The notes below the pieces were generated by a model. It saw only the letters and a list, made by a program, of their open reading frames with translations, made no database searches and was not told the origin of the DNA. A DNA stretch of 64,000 nt from Mycocentrospora acerina (lineage: Eukaryota; Ascomycota; Dothideomycetes; Pleosporales): contig JAKUHH010000089.1 in the NCBI GenBank assembly GCA_022701365.1, forward strand, positions 106,793-170,792. The letters are read 5' to 3'. The translations under genes were made by a program, and so were the position numbers. Below are positions 21,084-32,288 of the stretch, piece after piece (position 1 is the stretch's first letter; each line of letters starts with the position of its first letter).

Positions 21084-23200
21084 TAAAATGTGCAGGACAC
21101 GTGCAGTTCCCCCTTCAGTTCGCGGCCATAGTCTCCGGCAATGCTGTTGTAGATGTGTAGGAACGAATTGTCCGACTGTCCGACAGCAGTGCTTAGCGAA
21201 CAGTGGCTGCGCTATCATTCAGAATTTCTACATGCGCGGAGATTACGAACAGGGCTTTGCATTAGGCCGCCGTTCCTGAGCTAAGAAGCATCCCAAACAG
21301 CACCTAACACGCCAAGTAGCAAGTAGTAGCACAAGCATGTTCTTGGGCCAGGATTTGGTCATCTAGATGCTCAATATTAAAATTTTCAAATACGAGCCGC
21401 AGAATGAGCAGTTAGCTCCTCCAGCTCCCAAGTGTGGCACAGTATCTATGCTGTCACAGCGCCGTGTCAAGGCCAAAGCCTTGCCACAGTGTGCTATAAT
21501 GTGCCGCAGTGCATCCTTCGCTGCAAATCTTAAAGCCGGGATTATGCCTTAGCCTAAATCCGTTGACAGACGGCAGATCTTTTGGGTCATTTTGCTCCAA
21601 AAGGATTCGCTTCTCCTCCATCTATGGCCAATCGTGTTCCATCTAGCTCACTTATGCCCTGTAATCACCATTTTCAATCATACCAAAGACAAACATCATG
21701 CCTTGTTCCGCAGAGTGCTCTTTCCGTAGTTCCGGATCTTCTTATTCAGTACGCAATACGTCAAACGCTCCATGTCAAACGCTCCATGCGCCGAACAACT
21801 TCATCTAAGCGTATATCAGTAATGGCTCTCGCTCATAACCCGCATCTTGATGCGTAAATCATTTTAGTGGGCAGCGCATAGTTAAGCCCATAGAGTGTCA
21901 ATGTACGACAGGAAGTCAATAGAATGTGTTCAAAGCTTGATTGTGAAGACAGACGGATTGTCAGAAAAGCCATATTTGTGCACACAGTATTCTTTCGATC
22001 GTGGAAATCGCCACAGTGACAACCTTAGTGTCACTTCGTGACGTAAACCTCCTGAGCGTCAATGTTTGTAGCTCATGTGCAGCAACACATGACAAAGCAA
22101 TGCTGAAGACGCTCTTGAGACGAAAAATTGCAGTGTTTCCGCCTACTTACTACTGTTTCCTCTCGACGCCTCTTGCAGTTTCCAGCCAGCTCTCAAATGA
22201 ACGCCTATTGCTACACTGACGTTGTTAGGCAATATCACTTCATAAAAAGCAGTCTAGCACTAATTTACAGAACGTGTCGTCATTGCACTATTCTTATCAT
22301 GAGTAACTTGAGAACGAAATGTGCCAATTCCTACTTCCATGTGTCCTTTCCCGTCCCTTACATCCGGCAGAACCTACATCACAGAGATCGTAGACGCGTC
22401 ACTCCTCGCGTAATTTATTTGTGGGCTTTTTCGCTTCTTCTTCGTTCACGCAACCTGCTATGGCCACGTAATAACTCATCGAGCGATCAGCGATATCAAC
22501 ATTGAAACTCTCTATCACGCTACCTGCCAACCAGGGCCATCGTTCACGCTAAATTAAAGATCCACTTTTCTCACTGCCGCGAGCAGCCGGAAACCTGGAT
22601 GAGCGAGCAGGTGGGTATATCTGATGTGCTTAGCAGGTTTCGCTTGGTCGAGCGTCGGAGTGTCTACAGCAAGCTTCTCGCTATTGCAGAAACTTGCGGC
22701 GAAGGCGAAGGTTTGGTAGCAGGATCTCTAGCAACCAACGAACACACCTCAGCGTTCCCTAATGCCAGAACCCAGGACAAACAAATTTAACATAATGAGC
22801 AAAAAAACTATTTTTCGGTATCCTGTTGATCCATCAATCAGTTAGAGATAGGATCGTTTAACAAGGTGACGATTGTGCAAGTCTCTTTCAAGTTAAACAT
22901 GAACACACTAGCGGATATGGCCAAAAGGTTGCAAGTCTTCGAATAGACAGGTGTACCGAATGGAAATCATCATCATTCGTTGGCTTTCACTGCGTGCTGT
23001 CATGCCCATGCAAAGAGAGCTGCAAACTTGATCTCGTACAGAAGTAGGCAAAAGATGTAATTGCTGAAGACAAATTATGCTTCATGGTTTGTTTCGATAC
23101 GCTATTTCATTCAGGGCGCGTACATAAGTTCGTGACTAGACTTAGAGCAATATTCATCCGTTCCTTGGAATGAGTGGGGATAGTTCACTGCGCCGTAGGA
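21084..23200. other. Gene-poor stretch of short frames
   Basis: Several 60-125 codon plus-strand frames (21088-21279, 21367-21552, 21582-21857, 22001-22219, 22128-22505, 22599-22790) occur. The first is Cys-rich. None shows a motif, a convincing start or splice sites that link them. They could be remnants of one long degraded gene, but I cannot show this. Confidence 0.4.
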
Positions 23201-23365
23201 TGGTAGGAGTAGTAAACTGTGCCGCAGAGTAGGATCAAATGTAGCGTCTATCGTGTTCCACACTTGTCTTCCTCCTTCCTCTGTTGTTTAGCGTTTCGTA
23301 TAGTGAGGTATGGCTTGGTATTTGACAAAAATCAGTCGACTACCTCCACCGTATTGCACTCATCA

Positions 23366-23373
23366 TATATAAG
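23366..23373 (+). promoter_or_regulatory. TATA box TATATAAG
   Basis: A consensus TATA element 132 bp upstream of ATG 23498, followed by CA/CT-rich sequence (CACCTCTCTTTG, TTCTCTCTCTCTCGC) of the kind found between TATA and ATG in strongly expressed fungal genes. Confidence 0.65.
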
Positions 23374-23497
23374 CTGGCACCAATCTAGTGTCAAACAACT
23401 TACCTTCAATGACCACCAGTACAAGTCTTTCAATCTAACACCTCTCTTTGTTGACTACACTTCTCTCTCTCTCGCTTTTTGTCACCGGTATCATACA

Positions 23498-24298
23498 ATG
23501 GCGGGCACGTCTTGGTCTGATGGGGAGAAGGAAATACTGAAGACATGCATAGAAATGGGTGCATTACATGAACAAATCAGATTAATATTAGCTCGTCGTT
23601 ATCCGGAGACCCCCCGATCTCTGGCAAGCATCAGAGGCCAGCTGGTCGAGTTGAAAAAAGCCGATGATTTCAAGCCTTCTCCTCAAGCTAGAAGTCGTCA
23701 AAACATGTCTGACCCGCAAGCTATGAACCATCGCGGTCATTTCTGGAAGGGGGAGGACAATATCATGGTAGTACTTCGGGACCTATATCCCAAAGCTCCC
23801 TGGGAAGTTATAACAGCAGCCTTTAACAAGCTGGTGGGTCAGCGCCGCAAATCCTCGGATGGCATTAGAGGGCGATACCGCAAGTTAAACAAAGCTCTCG
23901 TGAGAAATCGAGTTAGGAAAGAGGAAAAAAAGCGCATATTTCAGGAGACTTCAGCATACTTTCACGATTATTTGACAAAAGTAACGCCCGAAACAACTAT
24001 GCAATCACCAGATTACGATAAAACACAAATTGTAGAGGAACACAAATCAGTCAACAATGTCTACGCCTACATCAAGCCTTCTATTTTACAAACGTCTTAT
24101 GCTACAACACCGCAGCCCATCAACTTTTACACCAATAATACGACCTTTTCTCAAGACAGCTGCTTCAACACCTCTAAGCATCAGCAATCACTTAAACTCC
24201 CCACCCTGAATTCGCAATACTACCAAGACACTTTTCCAACTTTTGCCTGGTCAAAGCCAACAGAAAATAGGGAATCAGAAGGAACAGGTAAGGGCTGA
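23498..24298 (+). CDS. SANT/Myb-like DNA-binding protein, intact
   Basis: A single exon of 266 residues from ATG 23498 (MAGTSWSDGEKEILKTCIE). Two short helical modules each begin with a Trp-led Myb/SANT-like pattern: WSDGEKEILKTCIEMG (residues 6-21) and FWKGEDNIMVVLRDLYP (about 85-101), the latter followed by PWEVITAAFN and the basic block GQRRKSSDGIRGRYRKLNK. This resembles the ascomycete proteins that read as diverged Myb domains, so nuclear DNA binding is inferred, not proven. The C-terminal third is Asn/Gln/Thr/Tyr-rich and probably disordered. The frame extends upstream without ATG to about 23219, but TATA spacing favours 23498. This is the longest undamaged gene in the window, free of the Trp/Gln stops seen elsewhere. 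Confidence 0.75.
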   Translation: MAGTSWSDGEKEILKTCIEMGALHEQIRLILARRYPETPRSLASIRGQLVELKKADDFKPSPQARSRQNMSDPQAMNHRGHFWKGEDNIMVVLRDLYPKAPWEVITAAFNKLVGQRRKSSDGIRGRYRKLNKALVRNRVRKEEKKRIFQETSAYFHDYLTKVTPETTMQSPDYDKTQIVEEHKSVNNVYAYIKPSILQTSYATTPQPINFYTNNTTFSQDSCFNTSKHQQSLKLPTLNSQYYQDTFPTFAWSKPTENRESEGTGKG

Positions 24299-25220
24299 AA
24301 ATAAATCATCATAGAGTTTGTTGCTAACACAATGTCTTTAGTTAAACGCTTAGAATTAGGTACTACATTTTACCAGCCATCAAATGCGAGCTATTTTGTA
24401 TCTGATTGCTACGCACAGCTTGCGAGATAGAGGATGTGTTAGTTGAAGGAGTGATTCCTCTTAAGAAGCCTGTCAGTAATGTCTTCAAACGCCACAAGCT
24501 ATAGCTTGAAAAATTCTCCTTTCAAAGAGGTAAAGGAGGGAATCTCTTAGATATCATAAGCGCGGTACAGGCAGGGTGTAAAAAAATGCAGAAATACAAG
24601 TAGTCTTAGTTTTGCCATTTTATGTAGATACAAATCTTCTCTTGCAGCAATAAGATGACTTTGATTATGTGACGATACTACTTGTTTTTGTCCTTTCCAA
24701 CTTTTCTTCCAGACACAGTTGAACAAAGTTGAAACATCTTTATTTGCAGGATGCTTAGGTTAGACCTAGTTTAGTACACTAGCCTCATTCTTTACTTGTT
24801 TGTCAAGTTAAAGATAGACATATGTTATATATAACTTAAGCTTTCACACAAGAGGTCTAATAGAAAGCAGCTGAGATAGAGTTAAAGTTCAGTAGATTTG
24901 TAGTTTTAATTTCAAAAAACTGTAAAGATCCTACTAAAGGGACTAGAACATAGAAAATTTCAAAGTACCTACATTTCTTAGGGAGAGTACGTAGAGCTTT
25001 TATATACCAGTTTCTAAACTTAATTTAAAAGTCTCAACTCATAGGTTTTCCTCACAGGGTTATACCAGTAAAGCGTCCTGGCACCAACAATGTTAGTATG
25101 TGAATCTGGCAAATAGCATAGATCGTCATTTAAGTTGATCTGACTATTTAACAAGACTTATAGGTGTCGTTTCTGTAGTTATTCAATATTTGTAAAACAA
25201 AATTGATAATCAAGACGTTT
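24299..25220. other. AT-rich intergenic stretch
   Basis: No supported frame, repeat or structured site. Confidence 0.5.
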
Positions 25221-25232
25221 AAAGCGATCGCC

Positions 25233-25350
25233 AGAGAGCTAAGCTTAGGAGGAAAAACAGCGCCTCATAGAATAACGTCTGCATAGGCATTATTGTATTT
25301 AGTCTAGCTAGTTAGATAGATTAATACAATATAAATGAAGAAAAAAAAAA
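25233..25350 (+). mobile_element. LINE-type 3' fragment with target duplication
   Basis: About 118 bp ending ...GATTAATACAATATAAATGAAG plus ten A. Flanked by AAAGCGATCGCC at 25221-25232 and again overlapping the poly(A) at 25348-25359. The body matches the 3' ends at 11104 (reverse) and 34730-34838. It is a severely 5'-truncated insertion. Confidence 0.9.
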
Positions 25351-25359
25351 GCGATCGCC

Positions 25360-26890
25360 TTATCTGTGCGGTGGACTTGTTGTGCTTTACAAAACCTGTC
25401 TCATGTAGCTTTAATTCTTTCGAACTTTGTGGAAATGCAGAGACACAAACCGCTCATAATCTTGGTTGTGCGCCAAAGTCTTCGGCAGCTTCATTCCAAC
25501 AGTGATTCAAAACCTATTGTCAATTCTATTCTGGGTGTAACGCAGGAAATGCGCACAGGTTGTCATTTTCTCTTGTCACAGCGAAAGCAGAAAGCTTGAT
25601 TACGTGCCGTGTGAAGACGCTGATTCTTAGCTGGGTATTAGGGACTTCACATGTCATAAAGACGCACCAGCAGTTACTTAGTCATGGTCATTTCGTCACA
25701 AAGTTGGGAACTCAGTATTCTACAATGTAAGCCATGGGAACTATAGCTAGTGCATTTCGGCGCGCGATCTTTTGGAGTGCCCATAGGAAAGTCTAAATAG
25801 ATCCGTGCGGCAAAAGCCAGCTAGCTAGAACAGGCAAGCCTGAGCCTAGCCCTGCATAATTCAACCTGCAGCAAGTTTTCTCGTGCATTCAATGAGCACA
25901 ACTGTGGCAGATTCTCGCACAACATTTAGTCTCTCGCCGCTAAAACAGTGTACGAGTGCTGCACGCCGAAGAGTCTTAAATCGCCAAAATCAAAACTATG
26001 AACAAAAGCCTCTTCGTTGTTAGGAAACACTGCTAAGCTTATTTTAACACTGGATTTTAAGGTGTACCCAAAGGTTGAAAAATTGGGTATGATGAATTTT
26101 AAACCAATTCTCTCAGCACGCACGAATTTTTGCACCCCTGGTGACATAGTTGGATGCATAACTCGAAAGAAATTAGTTGTTGCGTCAACCTGCATAAGAG
26201 ATCAGTCACATGATTTATAATACTAAGGCCGGAGCTCTTCTAGCAGCTGCATAAAGAGTCAAGAATACGGTAATCTTTTAGTGCTCAATGCTCATTTAGT
26301 GTATAAGACACACTGCTAATATCAAGACTTTAGCAGACTTCCTACAACGATTAATGGCTTCTGGTGTTTCGGCGAAACTGTACGTAATTTCAGACACCTG
26401 TCCCGCTCCCTATCTTTCGATGTTGATCATGCTGTCTAACTCATAGATTAAAGTACAGACCACTTACTGGCATCGCAAAGCCATGAATAACTAAACGTCA
26501 ATAAGTAACAAATTCTCTTCAACTACGCTTCACTTGCTAACTGTTCGTGTTGGTCGCCGTGAAGACTCTTCGCTAATTACAAAGGAGCTCGTTTTTTCTG
26601 AGGTGTAGAGTCTGTGCTGAATTTAGTGAGGGGGTAGTTGTGGCATTCACGGATGACTCAGCAGCATCCTCCTTCAATAACGTGTTCCACCGCCTGCCTG
26701 CCCTACCCAAATCAACGCGCTTCCCACCCTAAAACAGCTCCAACTCCAACACCACACTTCTGTTTACCTCTGGAAGAAGGCAAACTACTTTTTGTTGCCT
26801 CTATCCTTCAATCAAACAAATAATTACGCGTGCGTCGCGTCTCAGCCTTGTACAATATCTCTCGCTCAACGCTCGGTGACCGGCCCGTTG
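25360..26890. other. Gene-poor stretch
   Basis: Frames at 25366-25599 (+) and 25926-26195 (-, with an overlapping plus frame) are open but lack motifs or a gene structure. I see nothing to call. Confidence 0.45.
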
Positions 26891-26899
26891 GTGCTTGAC

Positions 26900-28045
26900 C
26901 TCAAGCCGCAACTAATGCTAAGACGCGCAAGCTCTCTCTCCTGTTGGAGAGCAGTCTCTTATAGAGTAGATCTTAGACCTTGACTGACGCGACTTTTCTC
27001 CTCAGAGTATCAACGTACGACGCATAGCAGACGCTCTACCCGTTGGCCAAGGCCAAGATCAACCTCCACCAGCTGTTGGCAAGAACCGGGTGTCACGCTT
27101 TGTTAACACCTAGCCTACACTCTAGACAAAGTGGAACTTCCTGTTCTACTTACAACGAGCATGCTGCGAGAATCCTACCAGGATCAGCGCGTGGTTTAAG
27201 CTAGGTGAGGAGAAACGCTACGCGCATAGGGTGCCTATTAAGGACGTCTACAAATCTGACGAGATTACATTCAAAATAGGTGTCGCCTTAACATCTAAGG
27301 TAGTCACTAGCTGCGACAAAGATGGTCGAGCCACTGTTGTTCAGCCAGGCAATCGTGAATGGGGGACAACAATTGAGTATATAACGCGTCTGGTAGGTCT
27401 TTTCTACCTTTCGTAATACAGTCAAAGAAGTTCCACCAGGCCAACTGGTATCAGAATCTCCCACCTGACTGGGCCGTCACAGTTAGCGACAATTACTGGA
27501 CAGCAAATAAACTAAGTCTTAGTGGATAGAGCACTTTAACAGACATACAGAGAATCGTTCAACTAGAGCTCGTCAGCAGCTTATCCTTGTCAATAACAGC
27601 AGCTATGTGACATCAAAGTTTAATCAACTATGTACAGGCAACACGATGACTACCTTTTGTGTGACGCCTCACATGTCGCATCTCCTCTAGCCCCAACACG
27701 TTAGCTTCTTCTTTCCTCTTAAGACAGTGTATGGACACAAGTTTGTTAAGCTTCCCCGGCAAGGAGTAGTTAATAACAACAAGCTGGAATTCTTAGGGGT
27801 TTACCCAAGGGTCAGGCTAGTAAAACTATCAGAGAAGACCACTAAGGCTGGTTCTCAAGCAACAGGACTTATACATCTTGTCTAGAGCATTGCCCTGTTC
27901 AGCCTTACTACTGTCAGGATACCACCACTACCAGTGATAACAGCAGCAGATAAAGCAGCATCGACAGCAGACACCTCATGCAGTTCATCAGCTTTAGCAG
28001 AAGGCTTGTCTTGTACGAGATCTCCTTGGCCGATAATTACAAAGT
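26900..28045 (+). mobile_element. Second pogo/Tigger-family transposase, RIP-degraded
   Basis: A DDE transposase of a different subfamily from the one at 10.6 kb, readable across several broken frames: leader LLESSLL...DL, a CENP-B-like stretch, YKSDEITFKIGVALTSKVVT (about 27246, first Asp region), VVQPGNREWGTTIEYI, LPPDWAVTVSDNYWT (about 27460), LVNNSSYVTSKFNQLC where the family has the second Asp block, and THMSHLL*PQHVSFFFPLKT. The second Asp (family D-G-H-x-S-H) reads Asn here, a G-to-A change. Numerous TAG/TAA and small frame breaks. I could not define terminal inverted repeats, so the boundaries are approximate. Confidence 0.75.
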
Positions 28046-29128
28046 CTAAATAGTTGAGCTACACCTTCGCTTGTTTAGGTTTGTTAGTTATTGTAACAAT
28101 CAGCAACAATCTTAGCTCAAGAAGACGGTCAGCTGCGTGTCTTTTAATTAACATCAGCAACGTAAATATCAAAAACGCAGACACTGTACATATGACATAG
28201 AGGAGCTCTGCAGGCAAGACAAGGTCATTTACTTGTGTTGTAGGCTGTCAGAGTTTTTAAAGAGAAGGTCTAGACTGGGTCTGCCAGCTCGCACTACCAA
28301 ATAAAGTAAATGTCACGAATAAGGTCACAGGAGGACTCAAGGTGACGCTTTTTGATCTATCTATTCTACTCATATACCTTATTAAATCTAACTTTGCTGC
28401 TGTGTATCAATTGAACGCTGAGTTGATTTAGTCTTGGTGGGGCAGGAGGATTAGTCGTAGAACACGTTATTTTGTTATGTAAACTATCACGTGCAAAAGG
28501 GCGTGAGCATCCAACACCTGAAAACTCTCCGATTCCAAAGCTTATAACAATACAAGTTTCTACTACCTGATCTCGCTCACATGTAGTTAATCGTCCCGTA
28601 TTAGGTAGTGAAAAATCTGGTGTGCTAAGTAAAATGCACAGATTACTAGGTTTTAGACACGTATGCTGCATCAACGCGAATAGTTCAATAAGATATCAGA
28701 TATCTGATGAAATAAATTATTCTTGTTACGCTTAAAATAAATCAGATGTTGCGGTGGATTATGCGTAATCCTCAAGCTCTCCTTAATCATTCTAGGCAAA
28801 TTAGGTTTTTTAGTTAAACAGAGTAGAACGTTTAGGTTTGTCTTATAAAAATCGTGTTACCTAATTGACTTTCTAAAAGTTGTCTGCTACTAATTACTAT
28901 TTGTAACAAAATCCGAAGAGCACAAAGATCTGCCTTCTCACGTTTATTGAACTCGCATGAAGTTTGTCACACCACACATTATCTCTCCTGGCATAGCATA
29001 GCATGTAAGTTAGATTTGAATCTCTTTGGACGCAATAGCGTTAGTATTGCTAAAGAACTTGATTATAATATCCGCAAGCACTTAAGTAACAACAGTGAAA
29101 TGAAAACATGAAGAATACAACAAAGACA
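28046..29128. other. AT-rich intergenic stretch
   Basis: A 102-codon minus frame at 28366-28674 is open but shows no motif and overlaps nothing conserved. No other feature seen. Confidence 0.45.
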
Positions 29129-29492
29129 TAACATCTATCCCTTTAGCACGGAACACCCGCTATCACAGGACAACGCACTCCTACCTCAAAGTTCAAGGGT
29201 GATTGGAATTTTCCCAGTCTAAGAAATTAATTTTAAAAGCCACAATATTATTTATGTATTCTAGACTAAAGATACAAAATCTAAGGCAGCCTAACGTCCG
29301 TCCTTGCGTAACAGGACACCCTGCGTGCCAGGACCAGCCAATCAACTTGCAGATTTTGGGCAGAAGTTTGTGATTTAAGCGAGCTGATTGGCCGGTCCCG
29401 GCACACAGGGTGTCCCGCTACGCAGGGATGGACGTTACATGATGATGTTATCCCGTCATAGCGTGTGTCCCGTGTAGAAGGGATAGACGTTA
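29129..29492 (+). mobile_element. MITE family B, interrupted copy
   Basis: Ends TAACATCTATCCCTT... and ...AAGGGATAGACGTTA form an inverted repeat of over 30 bp. The 146-bp family A MITE is inserted at 29292-29437, between CTAAGGCAGCC and CATGATGATG. Removing it leaves about 220 bp, the length of the uninterrupted copies at 42652-42872 and 45935-46155. Confidence 0.9.
29292..29437 (+). mobile_element. MITE family A, 146 bp, copy 2
   Basis: Same length and nearly the same sequence as 12970-13115, with TA at both edges. It lies inside the family B element, and the two intact B copies provide the empty site (GCAGCCCACATGATG and, reversed, GCAGTTTACATGATG), so this insertion is directly demonstrated. 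Confidence 0.93.
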
Positions 29493-29920
29493 ATATAATA
29501 TGTTAGGGGATTGGCAACTCAAATCATTTAAGATTTCAGATTAGGCATTATAATAGAAGATTTGGCATATAGCGTAATGCGTAGGAGGCGTTCTGAAATC
29601 ACACTTAAAAGCGTGAGGGAGCATTTCAAAAAATAGAATAAGACAAGTGATTGTTGAAGTGTGGAGTAGTGATTAGGAGTCGATAACTCTAAAATTGTGA
29701 GTCTATCACCTATTCAATCATGCAAGGGAACATCTGAAAGAGGAGCTTTTTCTCATCGCCAATTAAAGAGAGAGAATAGACTTTTCAATTATGGGAAACA
29801 GACGCTAGAATCTAGTTGATGCTCCAGTTGTACTGACAAACTACTATCAAATGATTGTGTGCACGCATTGAATAAGTCATCAGCTGGTGCTACAAACTAT
29901 CTACGTGTAGTGTTCATAGG
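29493..29920. other. Intergenic stretch
   Basis: No supported feature. Confidence 0.45.
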
Positions 29921-30848
29921 CTACTCATTGCAAAAGTTAAGTAATCCAGGGAACTCGTGATGATATTTTGCAAATCCATTTGTTAGTTTAATGTGAATAA
30001 AGGGAATAGTAGCCTGAAGCTTAAAGTGCTTCTCAGATATAAAGACCTTTAAGCAGGACCTTGACCAATAAGTCTTGTTTAGCACATTGAAGAGGAAATC
30101 GATTGCCGGAGCAGGTATGTTTTGCAAATTCTCGGTAAGACCTGAAACGTCTTATCAGGATCGCAGAATTGCGACGATGGTTGATGAGGTCGAAGATGTT
30201 CACAAAAAGTGATTTAAGTACCTGAGAAACTTTAGCTATTAACCACAACTTTCTATCACAGCATGCAATTTATTGTGTACCAAAGGATTAATAAAGTCCT
30301 AGGATGCAATGCAGGCTTACCTTTTTGCACTGTGTGACAGTGACAGGTTTTGTTTCAGTGCCCAATTCACAGCATAATGTCTGTAGTTGATCTAACAAAC
30401 TCAAGCTCAAATGGAAATAGAATGCGACCTCTGCCGTCAGAGCCTTGATTCAAAGTTTTCGTTTCGTTTTTGCTTGCCAAAGATGTTGTTTCGCAAGACG
30501 ATCAAACTCATCTTAGAATGTAGCTTTCAGATCTAGGACAAATAATCCGCTGTATAACAACCAGAATTCGCTGCACTCTAGTAGGTAAGACAAACGTTCA
30601 ATAGTTGTGTGTTTAATCTCACGACGTCCAGGTTCCATGTTATTGCTGACATGTCCAGCAATGCCCGATTTGATCGCTACACCCCCAGGTATCAAGTGCT
30701 TAGAACCAGTAGATGTGATACTTGAAGCATCAGAAAGTATAGGATAGGTGTCCAAGATATCAGATGGAATTGTTCCAGGCCACATGCAATCAGAAACAGA
30801 ATCATCGTCATTGTTAACCATGGGTGTCATATTGTAGCTAGTGGACAA
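29921..30848 (-). pseudogene. Unassigned multi-exon gene with stops
   Basis: Family not recognised. Minus strand from ATG 30848 (MSTSYNMTPMVNNDDDSVSD), one frame runs 180 codons with a TAA at about 30513 (ATF*DEFDRL) and a TGA at about 30450 (KRKL*IKALTAE), both restorable by CAA or CGA, to a good donor AAG/GTAAGC at about 30320. Features: acidic N-terminus, a helical region SYLLECSEFWLLYSGLFVLDLK, and QCKK before the intron. A further open block (IPAPAIDFLFNVLNKTYW..., ending at 29921) is a likely last exon after an acceptor near 30240, but the join needs a frame change. The pattern of substitution-only stops matches the other damaged genes. Confidence 0.42.
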
Positions 30849-32276
30849 TACAGAACATCTAATCAGTACGTTAGGATTCTAACTATTCCACACATTTGTT
30901 AACTTACAAGTTTTTTCATTCAAAGATGTTACTTAGTCAAACAGTTGATTAACGTGTGCACAAATATTTGAAATGTCGTTTTGACTGTTTTACAAACTTG
31001 ATGTTATAGCTGAGTTTATAGAAAGGATGCTAGTGAAGAAACCAATTAAATAATCATAGAGGTGTTTGTTAGTTCTGAAATCAAGAGAAAGAAGAATAGA
31101 CACATGACTACTCGTAATTTCAAACAGAAGAAAATGGGAACATTCGAAGAAAAGTGAGTACAAGAGCTACTCATTGTACAATAGAGTTATCGTAATGACT
31201 AAACTCATAGCCAAAAAATTGTAAAGCACTATGTGGAGTTCTCTGATAGTACGTAGATTACCTACTGTGATCGATGAATTCATCGAAAATGTAAATCATG
31301 ATCTTCCAAATCTTCTGCTATTAGCTCACCATCCCCTATGACCTCATCATGGGTATAAGATATGATGACTGTGAAACAAAGGGAAATCAAGTAATTTGCT
31401 TAGTTAAAGCAAAGTAATGATATTACTATAGTCCGGTGTACAACCAAGAGTAGAGTACACTTAGCCGCTAAAACTGAGAACAGCATCATAAATAGAATTA
31501 AGAGAAGTGGTGTCTTAATTTGTTGACATATTACATCAATGAAAAATGTAAATTACTTAGCTTCAGCAGCAAGACGCTCATCCTTTTTCTTAGCTTACAC
31601 GCAGTGTACTTATGCGCATACACAGGTGATGGTATACCATGCTGGCTGACCGATGTCTTCAGATTCAACGCCATGACGTTTCGATCGTAACCTGCCCACC
31701 AATTTCAAGTATAGATTTAATTGCTTACCGTTAAAATTCAATTTTAATTGCTGTTGCAAACATTATGTTAATACTCGATACTATCCTCTAACTTTTTACA
31801 CGATACAACGAGTGGCTTCAACATTCTTTTCTGTCCAGTATTATTAATCTACCTCTCTTAGGCAGTTTAGCACCTCAATCTTCATAGATTCTACATTGCC
31901 AGACAGTGAGCTGTTACTAGAATTCTGTACAGACTTGTAGTGCATGTATTGGCTTAGGGAGTTGGAGATTGCGAGTAAGACTTTAGGTTTGATTTGGTCA
32001 GTCACGTGTAAGTGTAAAGTGACAATGCAAATCTCCTTAAATTACTAGCTAAGGGCAACAAGAAAGTTTTTTGCAGATCTAGAGGGCTTCCTCGCCATAT
32101 GATCTGATAGACTAAGCAACATTCAAGGCGGTAAAGTTGACAAAAACGATTCTATTTAGCACCCACTGCTTTACAACTAGCAGTTAGATTTAGCTATTCT
32201 CCGTGTGATCATCTCATGAAATAAAATAGACATCCAGACAAAGATCACCATTCTCATCTCAATTTACATATCTATT
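30849..32276. other. AT-rich intergenic stretch
   Basis: No open frame or repeat worth calling over 1.4 kb. It separates the broken minus-strand gene from the AA11-like gene. Confidence 0.5.
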
Positions 32277-32288
32277 ATGCACACACAG

